A stretch of DNA of 16,322 nt, taken from positions 13,172 to 29,493 of the forward strand of contig DDAD01000124.1 in assembly GCA_002333205.1 (NCBI GenBank), in the 5' to 3' direction. Below are positions 7,673-16,181 of the stretch, one piece after another (position 1 is the first letter of the stretch; every line of letters begins with the position of its first letter). The DNA is from Pedobacter sp. UBA2067 (GTDB lineage Bacteria; Bacteroidota; Bacteroidia; Sphingobacteriales; Sphingobacteriaceae). A model generated the notes under the pieces. The model was not told the origin of the DNA. It did not search any database and saw only the letters and a list, made by a program, of their open reading frames with translations. The position numbers and the translations under genes were made by a program.

Positions 7673-8544
7673 AGCAACTACTTTCTAAAACACTGCGATC
7701 ATTGGTATTGCTGAGCATTGTTTCTTTGTTAGCCTGCAAGCCAGGAACAAAACCCAGCGTTCAGCAGCCACCATTAAACTATAATCTTGCGGCGGGCGAG
7801 AAATTCAATATGCCGGAAAGCCTGCTTGAGATTTCGGGGATGGCCTTTAACAACTATGACCCAACTAGCATTTATGCCATCCAGGATGAGGAGGGTCGGC
7901 TTTTTTCGCTCAACTGGGGCAATAAAAAAGCTACGAGTGTCAAGTTTGGTCCGCGGGGTGACTATGAAGACCTTGCCATCCTCAATGGACAAGTTTATGT
8001 GGTCAAAAGTTCCGGTGATTTATACAGCTTTCCATTGAATACCGACAATGGCGATATCAGTTCAACAGTACAGAAGTGGGATGATTTCCTGCCAAAAGCG
8101 GAGTATGAAAGCCTCTACGCAGATGAACAAGAACAAATGCTATATGTATTAACCAAAAGTGCCGGAAAGAAAAAGCGGAAAACATTAGGATTTAAGATCA
8201 AGGTTGACAAGAACAGCAAAGACCTGGGTACCATCACAGAGTTAAATTTTGATCAGGATGCAGTTCAATCAATGGGTTATAAGATCAAATTAGGCCTGCG
8301 GGTGTCGGCAGTAAGCAGGCACCCTAAAAGTAGAGAGTGGTACATTTTATCTTCCGCAGAGAAACTGCTGGTTATCGCTAACCCTGACTGGAACATTAAA
8401 TCTGTATATGATCTTGACTCATCAACCTTCAATCAAACGGAAGGCATAGCTTTCGATAAAGACCTTAATTTGTACATTTCCAATGAAGGCGATGAAATTA
8501 CAAACGGAAACATCCTAAAATTTAAACCACTTAGCACAAATTAA
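7669..8544 (+). CDS. Lipoprotein with SdiA-regulated-type beta-propeller domain
   Basis: This 291-residue protein begins with a lipoprotein signal (MKQLLSKTLRSLVLLSIVSL, then LAC with lipidated Cys23). The rest resembles the SdiA-regulated family (YjiK-like), a propeller of repeated beta blades: 'LLEISGMAFNN...SIYAIQDEEGRLFSL' (about 52-81), 'GDYEDLAILNGQVYVVKSSGDLYSF' (about 98-121) and 'NQTEGIAFDKDLNLYISNEGD' (255-275), where E/D-x-x-A-x-x repeats mark blades. The family has no assigned enzymatic role; cell-surface or periplasmic binding is likely. The ATG overlaps the ppk1 stop (ATGA), and the next gene begins 6 bp downstream, so it is almost certainly co-transcribed and translationally coupled with ppk1. 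Any function in polyphosphate metabolism is guesswork. Confidence 0.82.
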   Translation: MKQLLSKTLRSLVLLSIVSLLACKPGTKPSVQQPPLNYNLAAGEKFNMPESLLEISGMAFNNYDPTSIYAIQDEEGRLFSLNWGNKKATSVKFGPRGDYEDLAILNGQVYVVKSSGDLYSFPLNTDNGDISSTVQKWDDFLPKAEYESLYADEQEQMLYVLTKSAGKKKRKTLGFKIKVDKNSKDLGTITELNFDQDAVQSMGYKIKLGLRVSAVSRHPKSREWYILSSAEKLLVIANPDWNIKSVYDLDSSTFNQTEGIAFDKDLNLYISNEGDEITNGNILKFKPLSTN

Positions 8545-8550
8545 TCAGAA

Positions 8551-9657
8551 ATGAGAAAGCTGTTCAGTATCTGCTGCATATTTCTGTTTAGCTTCTCCGG
8601 CAAGGCACAAGCGCCTGGCACAGTAGTTTCCAGGATAGTTTTCATTGGCGACGCCGGTGAAATAGACCCTGAGCAAAGTCAGGTGATTACGCATGCTGCA
8701 GGGCAGGTACTTCAAGGAAAAACAACCGTGGTTTACCTGGGCGACAACATCTATCCAAGGGGTATGGGTTTGCCAGGCACTGCAGCGGAAAAGGAAACGC
8801 AGCGCATCCTACGCTCACAATTCAGCCCCATGCGGGCACAAGGTGCTAAAGTATACTTCATACCTGGCAATCACGACTGGGACAAATCCGGCCCTCAAGG
8901 TTTAGAAAAGATCCAGGCGCAGTCCGCATTTCTAAGCGCCCAACAAGATCCGGATCTCCGGATGGTTCCCGAAAACGGATGCCCTGGTCCTATCCTGCTC
9001 CCCATTTCCGAAAACCTCTCCATAGTCACATTCGATAGTGAATGGTGGGTGTACCCACACCCAAAAGATAATACTAAAGCAAAATGCAACTGCAACAGCA
9101 AGCAGGAAGTGCTGAAGCAAATGAAGTTCCTGGCAGAAAAACACAAAGACCAGATTTTGCTGCTTGCTGCCCACCACCCCTTCAGAAGTTATGGCATCCA
9201 TGGTGGCAGATTCAGCTTTATGCAACATCTTTTTCCATTAAGGGACATCAATAAAAACCTATATATTCCCCTACCACTCATTGGCTCCATATATCCCTTG
9301 ATCAGACGTACATTCCCAGGTCCGGAGGATCTCGGAAATAAAGCTTACAAGCAAATGATCCATGGCGTTGATTCCGCACTTACCGGCATACCGAACCTTA
9401 TCCATGTTGCAGGACACGACCATGGGCTGCAATTTATAAAGCAGAATAACTACATACAGATCGTAAGTGGTGCAGGGACCAAAACCAGTCAGGTTGTAAG
9501 CGGCAAATACGCACTTTATGGCAAAGCGGTTCAGGGCTATGTGGTTCTGGACCTGTTTCCAGACAAAAGCGTCAGCATCAAATATTACGAGGAGCAAGCA
9601 GGCGGAATAGCCGAAACGTTTAAATTTGTAAAACATTATACGGCTCTCACAGATTAG
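8551..9657 (+). CDS. Secreted calcineurin-like metallophosphoesterase
   Basis: A 368-residue secreted phosphoesterase. Signal peptide MRKLFSICCIFLFSFSGKAQ is followed by a complete two-metal site: 'FIGDAGE' (Asp34), 'YLGDNIYPRG' (Asp65, Asn66, Tyr68), 'IPGNHDWD' (Asn107, His108), 'LAAHHP' (His208) and 'HVAGHDHGLQF' (His289, His291). GDxG and GDNxYxxG resemble purple-acid-phosphatase-like members, so a periplasmic or surface phosphomonoesterase or phosphodiesterase is likely; the substrate is unknown. A Cys pair (C179, C181) and C144 may form disulfides. My recollection, to be checked, is that many Bacteroidota carry related phosphoesterase domains fused to an Omp85 barrel. Here the phosphoesterase is a separate gene and a barrel protein is encoded two genes downstream. 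Confidence 0.9.
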   Translation: MRKLFSICCIFLFSFSGKAQAPGTVVSRIVFIGDAGEIDPEQSQVITHAAGQVLQGKTTVVYLGDNIYPRGMGLPGTAAEKETQRILRSQFSPMRAQGAKVYFIPGNHDWDKSGPQGLEKIQAQSAFLSAQQDPDLRMVPENGCPGPILLPISENLSIVTFDSEWWVYPHPKDNTKAKCNCNSKQEVLKQMKFLAEKHKDQILLLAAHHPFRSYGIHGGRFSFMQHLFPLRDINKNLYIPLPLIGSIYPLIRRTFPGPEDLGNKAYKQMIHGVDSALTGIPNLIHVAGHDHGLQFIKQNNYIQIVSGAGTKTSQVVSGKYALYGKAVQGYVVLDLFPDKSVSIKYYEEQAGGIAETFKFVKHYTALTD

Positions 9658-9707
9658 TTCTTTATCAGTACAGATGGAATGATGAACCGTTAAAAACATA
9701 ATATTAA

Positions 9708-12077
9708 ATGCAAGCACTTACGGTTGATTTAACCAGGCAATACCCCGATCTGACACCTGGCATAATTGGTGTTGAGACCAAATTCTGTTTACAACCTTTC
9801 CTAGATTATCTTGAAAAGAGAATTCATGCTGAAACAACGGCTAAACGAAACATCTTTAGCTATATTCTCGACCAGTTCAAGAGGTTCCCGGAATTGGACA
9901 AGCCTGTTAATCCCGACAACTTAACGAACTACACACCCTTATTCGAGCTGATCTACACCTCTTTATCTCCAATCCTGGCGGAAGAGAAGGAGCACCTCTG
10001 GGCTTTGTCAGCTCCGCTTACCGGAACGTTCTACTTTGGTACACCAGCCTTTTACAGTGTGCTGGTAGACCCCCTGAGCCAAAAGCTCCGTGCTGGTCTG
10101 AACCTGCCTACCCTTGATCAAATGCGCGATAGTCTGCTGAAGACTTTTTACAACATCGTGCTCGAACAGTACTACGATTTCACCTTGTCTGGATGGGACT
10201 TCACCATCAAGACGCTTATTGATCCCAAAACACACCTGCTTAAATATTATCAGCTACACATAAACAATAGCTTTGTAAAGATCCATACAGATATGGAGCT
10301 GCCGAAGCTCAATCTGGAGAACTTCAAAGATAACCTGCCTGGTGAGGAAAATAATACGCTGCAGCTGCTTAAACGCCTGATGCCCCCAGAGCGATTTAGA
10401 TTAGAAGGGTTCGCTGTAGTGGAAATGATTGATGTAACCGCAACACATGCGCTGCAATCTATTAAGGATGTTATCATTGCACATAATGAATGTGCTAGCG
10501 GCAGCTATGATAAAGGCATTTCAAAAGCACTGAAAACCATCGCCGGAACCAATGCACTGGAGTTCGGTATTTTGCCTTATGTCACTTTAAGCGGTAGGAC
10601 CCTGCTTGATGATCACTCCAGCTTCAAGAGTATTTTGCTAACCTATGTCAATCAGCAGGAAAGTGCCGGCAATGCAAGGCATTTATTGGAAGATTACCTG
10701 TCCAATCCAAGAACCCTGATATTCCCGGAAATCCTGGAACAAGAGCAGGCTGAAAATCCAATATTGAAGCTTTTGAGTAAAAGTGGTATCCGGTCCTATG
10801 CCCTGTTTCCGCTATATTATAGCGGCAAGCTCGTGGGTTGTCTGGAGATCTATGCCAAAAACCCCCGATATCTAACGGCTAAAACACTCTCCAAGATTGA
10901 AGCGGCCTTCCCTTTACTGGCTCAGCTCTTCCATAACATAACCGCTGATTTCAACAACGAGATTACCAAGGTCATCACGAGTAAGTTCACAGCGATACAA
11001 CCAGCGGTAGCCTGGCGCTTTAACCAGGCAGCATACAACTATTTAAGATTTGATTGTAAAGAAAAGGACCTGCCGATAGAGCCCATCGTCTTTAAGGACG
11101 TACAGCCCTTCTATGCCGCTATTGACATGAAGGATTCCAGCGTTTCCCGTAACCTGGCCATCCGCAAAGACCTGAATACACACTTTAAGGTGCTGGAGCA
11201 AACGTTCATAGCGATCAAAGAAGCGACCAAAACTGACGTCATGAAGAACTTGCCGAACCAGGAACAAGTATGGAACTACAAAAAGGAAACGCATTTAAGT
11301 GACCGGCAGATCATTCGTATTGAAGATTATCTAATCCGCCAGTTGCCGCCATACTTGCGACTACTGAAAGAAGCAAGACCAGAGATTGGCCACATCATTG
11401 ACAGTTATTTTGAGCAAACGGCAACTAATGGGCCATTGTACCAGAACCGGAACTTGTACGAGCATAGCATGCAAACAGTTAACCGCAGCATCAATGCCAT
11501 GCTGGACGAGTTCAATGCAGATATCCAAAATACTTTCCCCTGTTACTTTGAAAAATTCAGAACTGACGGCGTAGAATTTGACATTTACCTTGGGCAGTCT
11601 ATCACACCAGATCGGCCAATGCCCGCAGATCTGCTGCAGGTATTCAGGTTTAAACACTTAGCAGCGGTAGCAAACATCGCCCGCGCTGCGCATAACCTTA
11701 TTCCTGGATTGCCGATACCCTTGCAAACCACACAGCTCATTTTTGTACATGAGAAACTTATCGACATCAGCTTCCGGGCGGATGAGCAGCGTTTTGACGT
11801 GGAAGGTGGTTACAACATCCGCTATCAGCTGGTGAAAAAACGTATTGATAAAGCCCACATTAAATTTACCGATGAACGCCTGACACAACCTGGAAAGATT
11901 GCGGTTGTTTATATGAATAAATGGGAGGCAGAAGAGTATCTCAACTACTTCAACATCCTGGCAACGCAGCAGATTTTAAAAGCTGACGTGGAATTTTTAG
12001 AACTTGAAGAATTACAAGGCGTAGAAGGATTAAAAGCGTTAAGAGTAAGTCTTAACCTGGACAGCTTACCAGGCTGA
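9708..12077 (+). CDS. Large soluble protein with a GAF-like domain, function unknown
   Basis: The 789-residue protein has no signal peptide or membrane helix and is probably cytoplasmic. Residues about 265-410 look like a GAF ligand-binding domain: helix 'GISKALKTIAGTNALEFGI', then 'GIRSYALFPLYYSGKLVGCLEIYA' with the paired beta-strands typical of GAF, ending in 'FPLLAQLF'. A segment at 463-481 ('KDVQPFYAAIDMKDSSVSRN') looks conserved in form, but I cannot assign it to a family. Helices around 480-620 are probably a dimerisation or coiled region. No histidine-kinase, GGDEF, EAL or DNA-binding output is recognisable. It is the only apparently cytosolic gene between two secreted ones, preceded by 50 bp and followed by 33 bp, so co-transcription is likely. 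A small-molecule sensor is a reasonable guess. Confidence 0.75.
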   Translation: MQALTVDLTRQYPDLTPGIIGVETKFCLQPFLDYLEKRIHAETTAKRNIFSYILDQFKRFPELDKPVNPDNLTNYTPLFELIYTSLSPILAEEKEHLWALSAPLTGTFYFGTPAFYSVLVDPLSQKLRAGLNLPTLDQMRDSLLKTFYNIVLEQYYDFTLSGWDFTIKTLIDPKTHLLKYYQLHINNSFVKIHTDMELPKLNLENFKDNLPGEENNTLQLLKRLMPPERFRLEGFAVVEMIDVTATHALQSIKDVIIAHNECASGSYDKGISKALKTIAGTNALEFGILPYVTLSGRTLLDDHSSFKSILLTYVNQQESAGNARHLLEDYLSNPRTLIFPEILEQEQAENPILKLLSKSGIRSYALFPLYYSGKLVGCLEIYAKNPRYLTAKTLSKIEAAFPLLAQLFHNITADFNNEITKVITSKFTAIQPAVAWRFNQAAYNYLRFDCKEKDLPIEPIVFKDVQPFYAAIDMKDSSVSRNLAIRKDLNTHFKVLEQTFIAIKEATKTDVMKNLPNQEQVWNYKKETHLSDRQIIRIEDYLIRQLPPYLRLLKEARPEIGHIIDSYFEQTATNGPLYQNRNLYEHSMQTVNRSINAMLDEFNADIQNTFPCYFEKFRTDGVEFDIYLGQSITPDRPMPADLLQVFRFKHLAAVANIARAAHNLIPGLPIPLQTTQLIFVHEKLIDISFRADEQRFDVEGGYNIRYQLVKKRIDKAHIKFTDERLTQPGKIAVVYMNKWEAEEYLNYFNILATQQILKADVEFLELEELQGVEGLKALRVSLNLDSLPG

Positions 12078-12110
12078 GATCCTTCGCTACCAACAAGAAA
12101 TTAGCATAAA

Positions 12111-14672
12111 ATGAAGAAATTCCTACTATCCCTTTGCGTGCTTTCACCTCTGCTCAGCTTTGGGCAGCAGTACAATCCGGAGCAGTTTATAATTAAACCC
12201 ATAGCACCCGAATATGATGCCGTAAGTTCGCTGCACCGTAAGTTCTTCGGTGAGAACTACCGTAGTCTTTGGGCAACACCAGTAAAGCTGCGTATCCTGG
12301 ATATTCAAAAAGAAAAAGGTGGCCTGAAGATCGTGAAGCTGGGCGGGGGTAATCAGACCAAGTCCATTCGGTTTGTAGACACTAAAGGAAAGGAATGGGT
12401 ACTTCGAACCATACAGAAATATCCCGACCGTGCATTGCCGGAAGGTCTAAAAACCACCATAGCCAGGGATATTGTACAGGATCAGGTATCTACCGGACAT
12501 CCATTTGGAGCCTTAATAGTTCCGCCTTTAGCAGATGCACTGCAGATCCCCCATGCCAATCCGGAGATCGTCTATGTAGGTGATGATCCAGGTCTTGGTG
12601 AATACCGCGAAGAATTTGCCAATGCTGCTTACTTGTTCGAGGAACGCGAGCCATTGCAATTTAAAGACACGGATAACACAGAAAAGGTGCAGTCGGAGTT
12701 GCAGGAAGACAATGACCATATCACCGACCAGAAGCTAACCTTAAGAGCAAGGCTGCTGGATTTTATGATAGGCGACTGGGATCGACATGAGGACAACTGG
12801 CGATGGACGGACGAGAAAAAAAGTAACCTGACCACTTATATTCCTGTTCCACGGGACCGTGACAAGGTGTTCTACAAAACCAGTGGTATTCTGCCCTGGG
12901 TGCTTTCCCATCAATGGTTGAAATCGAATCTTCAACCCTACTCGCCCAACATCAGGGACGTAAAAACATGGAACTTTAATAACCGGTACTTTGACCGGTA
13001 CTTTCTTACTGATCTGAGCGAGGCAGACTGGCATAAGGAAATCAAGTATGTGCAACAACAGCTTAATCCGGCCTTGGTAAAGCAAGCATTAGACTTACTG
13101 CCACCCGAAATTAGAAGTCAGAATGAGGATGAGATCAGCTCGAATCTGAATGGTCGCATTCAGAACCTAGAGCAAATTGCCCTCGATTACTACAAGTTCT
13201 TGGCTATAACTGTTGATATTCCTGCTTCAGACAAGCGCGAACAATTCAGTATCAATCATAAAGAGAACGGCGACCTGGAACTGCGAATTGAAAACATTAA
13301 AAAAGACAGCACGCTTGGCAGAAGCATCTTCCATCGTACGTTTAAAGCAGATGAGACGCAGGAAATCCGCCTGTATGGCTTCGGAGGAGATGACATCTTT
13401 GAAGTAAAGGGCCAAGCCACCTCTCCCATCAGGCTGCGGTTTATAGGCGGTGCTGGTAATGATCAGTTTAACATTGCGCAAACACTGAAAGGCGGCAAAA
13501 AGCCTTTCATTTATGACCGGCTGGATGAACAAAATCAGCTTCCATCAAGATCTTACGCGAAACTTAGGCTCGCAAATGATACCATCGTAAATTCCTTTAA
13601 CAAACGAAGTTTTGCATTCGACCAACTCGGCCCATTGTTCAGGCTAAACTACAGCATTGACCGGGGCTTTCAACCCGGTGTCGGTCTGATCTATGAAAAA
13701 CAAGGATTCCGCAAAACACCTTATGCGTTTCATAATGAATTCTGGGTAAACTACTCCACCGGACGGCAAGCCTTCCACCTTACCTATGAAGGAGACTTCA
13801 AGGAAGTGATCGGGAAAAATGACTTGAAGATCGATGTAGACTACCTGGGTCCAAACAACCAGAGTAACTTCTTTGGCCTGGGTAATGATACCCGTTTTGA
13901 AGATGAAGAACCAAGAGAAATCTCCTTTTATCGCAACCGATATGACTACCTCAATGCAGATGTGAAACTAAAAAGGGAAGTTGTTAAAAACCTTACCCTG
14001 GAAGGCGGCCTTTCTACGGAGTTTTACAGCAGTAAATCCTCCAGAAATGCAGAACACTTTCTGGGTGAATACAATCAGCTTAACCCTGCTCAGGACGTGT
14101 TCAATAACAGGTTTTATGCCGGACTTATTGGATTAATCACCTACGACACCAGAAACAATGAAGCCATCCCGACTAAGGGTATTTTTTGGCAAACGGCTGT
14201 CAGCGGAAAACAGCAGGTTGGTGAGGCGCAAGACCGTTATGGCTACTTGCGTTCGGAGTTCAGGTTTTACCTGAACCCTGGCAATGCCGGGTTTGTAATT
14301 GCAAACCGGATTGGAGCTGGAACAACCTTTGGAGACCCCACCTTCTTCCAACGAATGCAGCTGGGCGGTGCAAGAAACCTCCGGGGCTTCCACAGTAACC
14401 GCTTTACGGGAAAATCTGCAGTATACTATAATTTGGACTTACGCTTCAAGCTCTTTGATTTTACATCTTACATCACCCCTGGCGAAGTCGGCATGATTGC
14501 TTTTAATGATGTGGGCAGAGTTTGGGAGCCTGGAGAATCTTCTTCAACCTGGCATGATGGTTTTGGAGGAGGCTTGTATGTACGACCAGCGGAGTTGATT
14601 CTGATTCAAGGAACGGTGGGCTTCTCTAAAGAGGGTGCTTTGCCTTACATCTCTGTCGGATTCTCCTTTTAA
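12111..14672 (+). CDS. Kinase-like domain joined to an Omp85/BamA-type outer-membrane barrel
   Basis: The 853-residue protein starts with signal peptide MKKFLLSLCVLSPLLSFGQQ. Residues about 75-260 carry kinase-like signatures: a glycine-rich 'LGGGNQTKSIRFVD', a strand 'EWVLRTIQK' with a possible ATP-binding Lys/Arg, the catalytic-loop-like 'GDWDRHEDNWRW' (Asp224, Arg225, His226, Asn229; cf. DRHxxN of PI3K, HipA and Fam20), and 'PVPRDRDKVF' (Asp249/Asp251) as the second metal-binding Asp. Residues 423-453 contain two RTX-like stretches ('GFGGDDIFEV', 'GGAGNDQFNI'). About 510-853 form an Omp85 barrel: 'LGGARNLRGF' is the conserved RGF/Y loop motif, and the protein ends in Phe (GFSF). The N-terminal part would sit in the periplasm. 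The barrel call is firm; kinase activity is inference, and the phosphate donor and target are unknown. Confidence 0.85.
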   Translation: MKKFLLSLCVLSPLLSFGQQYNPEQFIIKPIAPEYDAVSSLHRKFFGENYRSLWATPVKLRILDIQKEKGGLKIVKLGGGNQTKSIRFVDTKGKEWVLRTIQKYPDRALPEGLKTTIARDIVQDQVSTGHPFGALIVPPLADALQIPHANPEIVYVGDDPGLGEYREEFANAAYLFEEREPLQFKDTDNTEKVQSELQEDNDHITDQKLTLRARLLDFMIGDWDRHEDNWRWTDEKKSNLTTYIPVPRDRDKVFYKTSGILPWVLSHQWLKSNLQPYSPNIRDVKTWNFNNRYFDRYFLTDLSEADWHKEIKYVQQQLNPALVKQALDLLPPEIRSQNEDEISSNLNGRIQNLEQIALDYYKFLAITVDIPASDKREQFSINHKENGDLELRIENIKKDSTLGRSIFHRTFKADETQEIRLYGFGGDDIFEVKGQATSPIRLRFIGGAGNDQFNIAQTLKGGKKPFIYDRLDEQNQLPSRSYAKLRLANDTIVNSFNKRSFAFDQLGPLFRLNYSIDRGFQPGVGLIYEKQGFRKTPYAFHNEFWVNYSTGRQAFHLTYEGDFKEVIGKNDLKIDVDYLGPNNQSNFFGLGNDTRFEDEEPREISFYRNRYDYLNADVKLKREVVKNLTLEGGLSTEFYSSKSSRNAEHFLGEYNQLNPAQDVFNNRFYAGLIGLITYDTRNNEAIPTKGIFWQTAVSGKQQVGEAQDRYGYLRSEFRFYLNPGNAGFVIANRIGAGTTFGDPTFFQRMQLGGARNLRGFHSNRFTGKSAVYYNLDLRFKLFDFTSYITPGEVGMIAFNDVGRVWEPGESSSTWHDGFGGGLYVRPAELILIQGTVGFSKEGALPYISVGFSF

Positions 14673-14736
14673 ATGCTGCTTCATGTAACGATTGTTCAAA
14701 TCAGCTCTCCAACATAGAAAATTGGGCTAGTCATCA

Positions 14737-16035
14737 ATGAAGAAAGTAGCTGCATTAGTTAAAAAAACCTTAAAGTGGGCGTTAGGGTTAGGCATAATAT
14801 ATTGGGTCGTAACCACATTATTCTTTGGACATCAAAATATTGACGAGCAAACCGGAAGGTACAGTTTCTACTGGTCTGGCCTGAATGCACTCTGGCAAAA
14901 AGATAAACCCTTCGGCTTTAAATATGATGGCCGGGTAGAAACGGCCTTTGAAGGAATTGATGGTCCCTACCTAATCGACAGTACAGTTTATCGGGTTAGC
15001 GCCCAAAACCAATTCACCGTAGCTCTTCTTGACAGCAGCCGTTCTGTTTTGGTTCGTGTAAACAACGAGGATCTGGACAGCTTTCGGGTTCATGTGAACA
15101 AGGTGCTTTTACCACAGCCGGAGACATCACCCATGCCGCAAAAGCTGATTGCCATATCAGATATTGAAGGAAACTTCAACGGCTTCTACAGCTTTCTTGT
15201 AAAAAACAAAGTCATGGATAAAAGCTTTCGCTGGACCTTCGGAAAGGGTCACCTGGTGCTAAATGGAGACTTTGTGGATCGTGGTGAGCACGTTACGGCT
15301 GTGCTCTGGTTGATTTATCACCTGGAACAGCAAGCCGCGCTTGCCGGTGGAAAGGTTCACTATATCCTTGGGAACCACGAAATCTTGAATATGTATGGGA
15401 ATATTTCTTATGCCCAATACAAGTACCGTCAAGCTGACAAACAGATCAGTAAGGAAGCAGATTGGGACCGCGCAAATAAATTCATTTATGGTGAAAGGTC
15501 TTTTATCGGGCGCTGGCTACGCAGTAAGAACGTCATGGAAAAAATTGGAGACTACATCTTTGTGCATGCAGGTTTAAACAGCATACTTGTTGACGAAGGT
15601 ATCACACAAACCCAGATCAACGACATTGCTAAACGTTACTACGGCCGCAATCCAGATGCAGACAGCCTGGATAGAAAAGCCTATCTGATTTTAAAATCAA
15701 ACCACAGCCCATACTGGGACCGTACATTATCTATGAACATCTTTTATAAGATCCAGTATCTCTATAGGGCTCCCTTTAAGCCCATCCCCTCAGCACAAAG
15801 CGAGCAGGATTTGGAAAAGGTCCTTAAATACTACAAAGCTTCTAGGATCATTGTTGGACACAGCATTGTGAGCGACATCAAATCTGACTACAAGGATCGT
15901 GTGATCAAGATAGACCTTAAGCACGGGCAGGAGAAGTTTAGTGGAAGAACAAAAGGTTTGCTAATTGAAAAAGGACAGCTCTACATTTTGGATGATTTAA
16001 ATGATTCCTCCTTGCAGACCCCGCGCCCACTCTAG
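14737..16035 (+). CDS. Membrane-anchored metallophosphoesterase (PPP-like phosphatase)
   Basis: This 432-residue protein has an N-terminal membrane anchor (about 12-30, 'LKWALGLGIIYWVVTTLFF') without a cleavage site, so the rest is probably periplasmic. Residues 40-125 are an uncharacterised domain. The phosphoesterase domain spans about 137-412: 'AISDIEGNF' (Asp142), 'LNGDFVDRGEH' (Asp178, Asp181, Arg182), 'ILGNHEILNMYGN' (Asn213, His214), 'FVHAGLNS' (His277) and 'IVGHSIVSD' (His375). This resembles Ser/Thr-phosphatase or Ap4A-hydrolase-like enzymes. Motif I reads D-I-E-G instead of the usual D-x-H-G, placing Glu144 at a metal-ligand position. It lies 64 bp after the kinase-barrel gene on the same strand. 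Its substrate could be a phosphoprotein or a small phosphate ester; I cannot decide which. Confidence 0.88.
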   Translation: MKKVAALVKKTLKWALGLGIIYWVVTTLFFGHQNIDEQTGRYSFYWSGLNALWQKDKPFGFKYDGRVETAFEGIDGPYLIDSTVYRVSAQNQFTVALLDSSRSVLVRVNNEDLDSFRVHVNKVLLPQPETSPMPQKLIAISDIEGNFNGFYSFLVKNKVMDKSFRWTFGKGHLVLNGDFVDRGEHVTAVLWLIYHLEQQAALAGGKVHYILGNHEILNMYGNISYAQYKYRQADKQISKEADWDRANKFIYGERSFIGRWLRSKNVMEKIGDYIFVHAGLNSILVDEGITQTQINDIAKRYYGRNPDADSLDRKAYLILKSNHSPYWDRTLSMNIFYKIQYLYRAPFKPIPSAQSEQDLEKVLKYYKASRIIVGHSIVSDIKSDYKDRVIKIDLKHGQEKFSGRTKGLLIEKGQLYILDDLNDSSLQTPRPL

Positions 16036-16181
16036 ATTCCAAAGCCTTAATGTTGATAAGTCTCCCAAAAGATCATGGTCCGCAGAAGCATCATGAATGG
16101 CTCTTACTGGCTTAAGAAGCACTCCCCTCAACCCTGAGAAACGTATTGTGCCATGTTGAAAGGATGAATTTTGGTGTATGA

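Noticed and set aside
11103..11151. 'AIDMKDSS' in the GAF-like protein as a class III nucleotide cyclase motif, which would supply a Pycsar cyclase
   Set aside because: Only a loose likeness to the DIxGSS/T strand of cyclases; the second metal Asp and the substrate-binding residues could not be found, so it is not called a cyclase.
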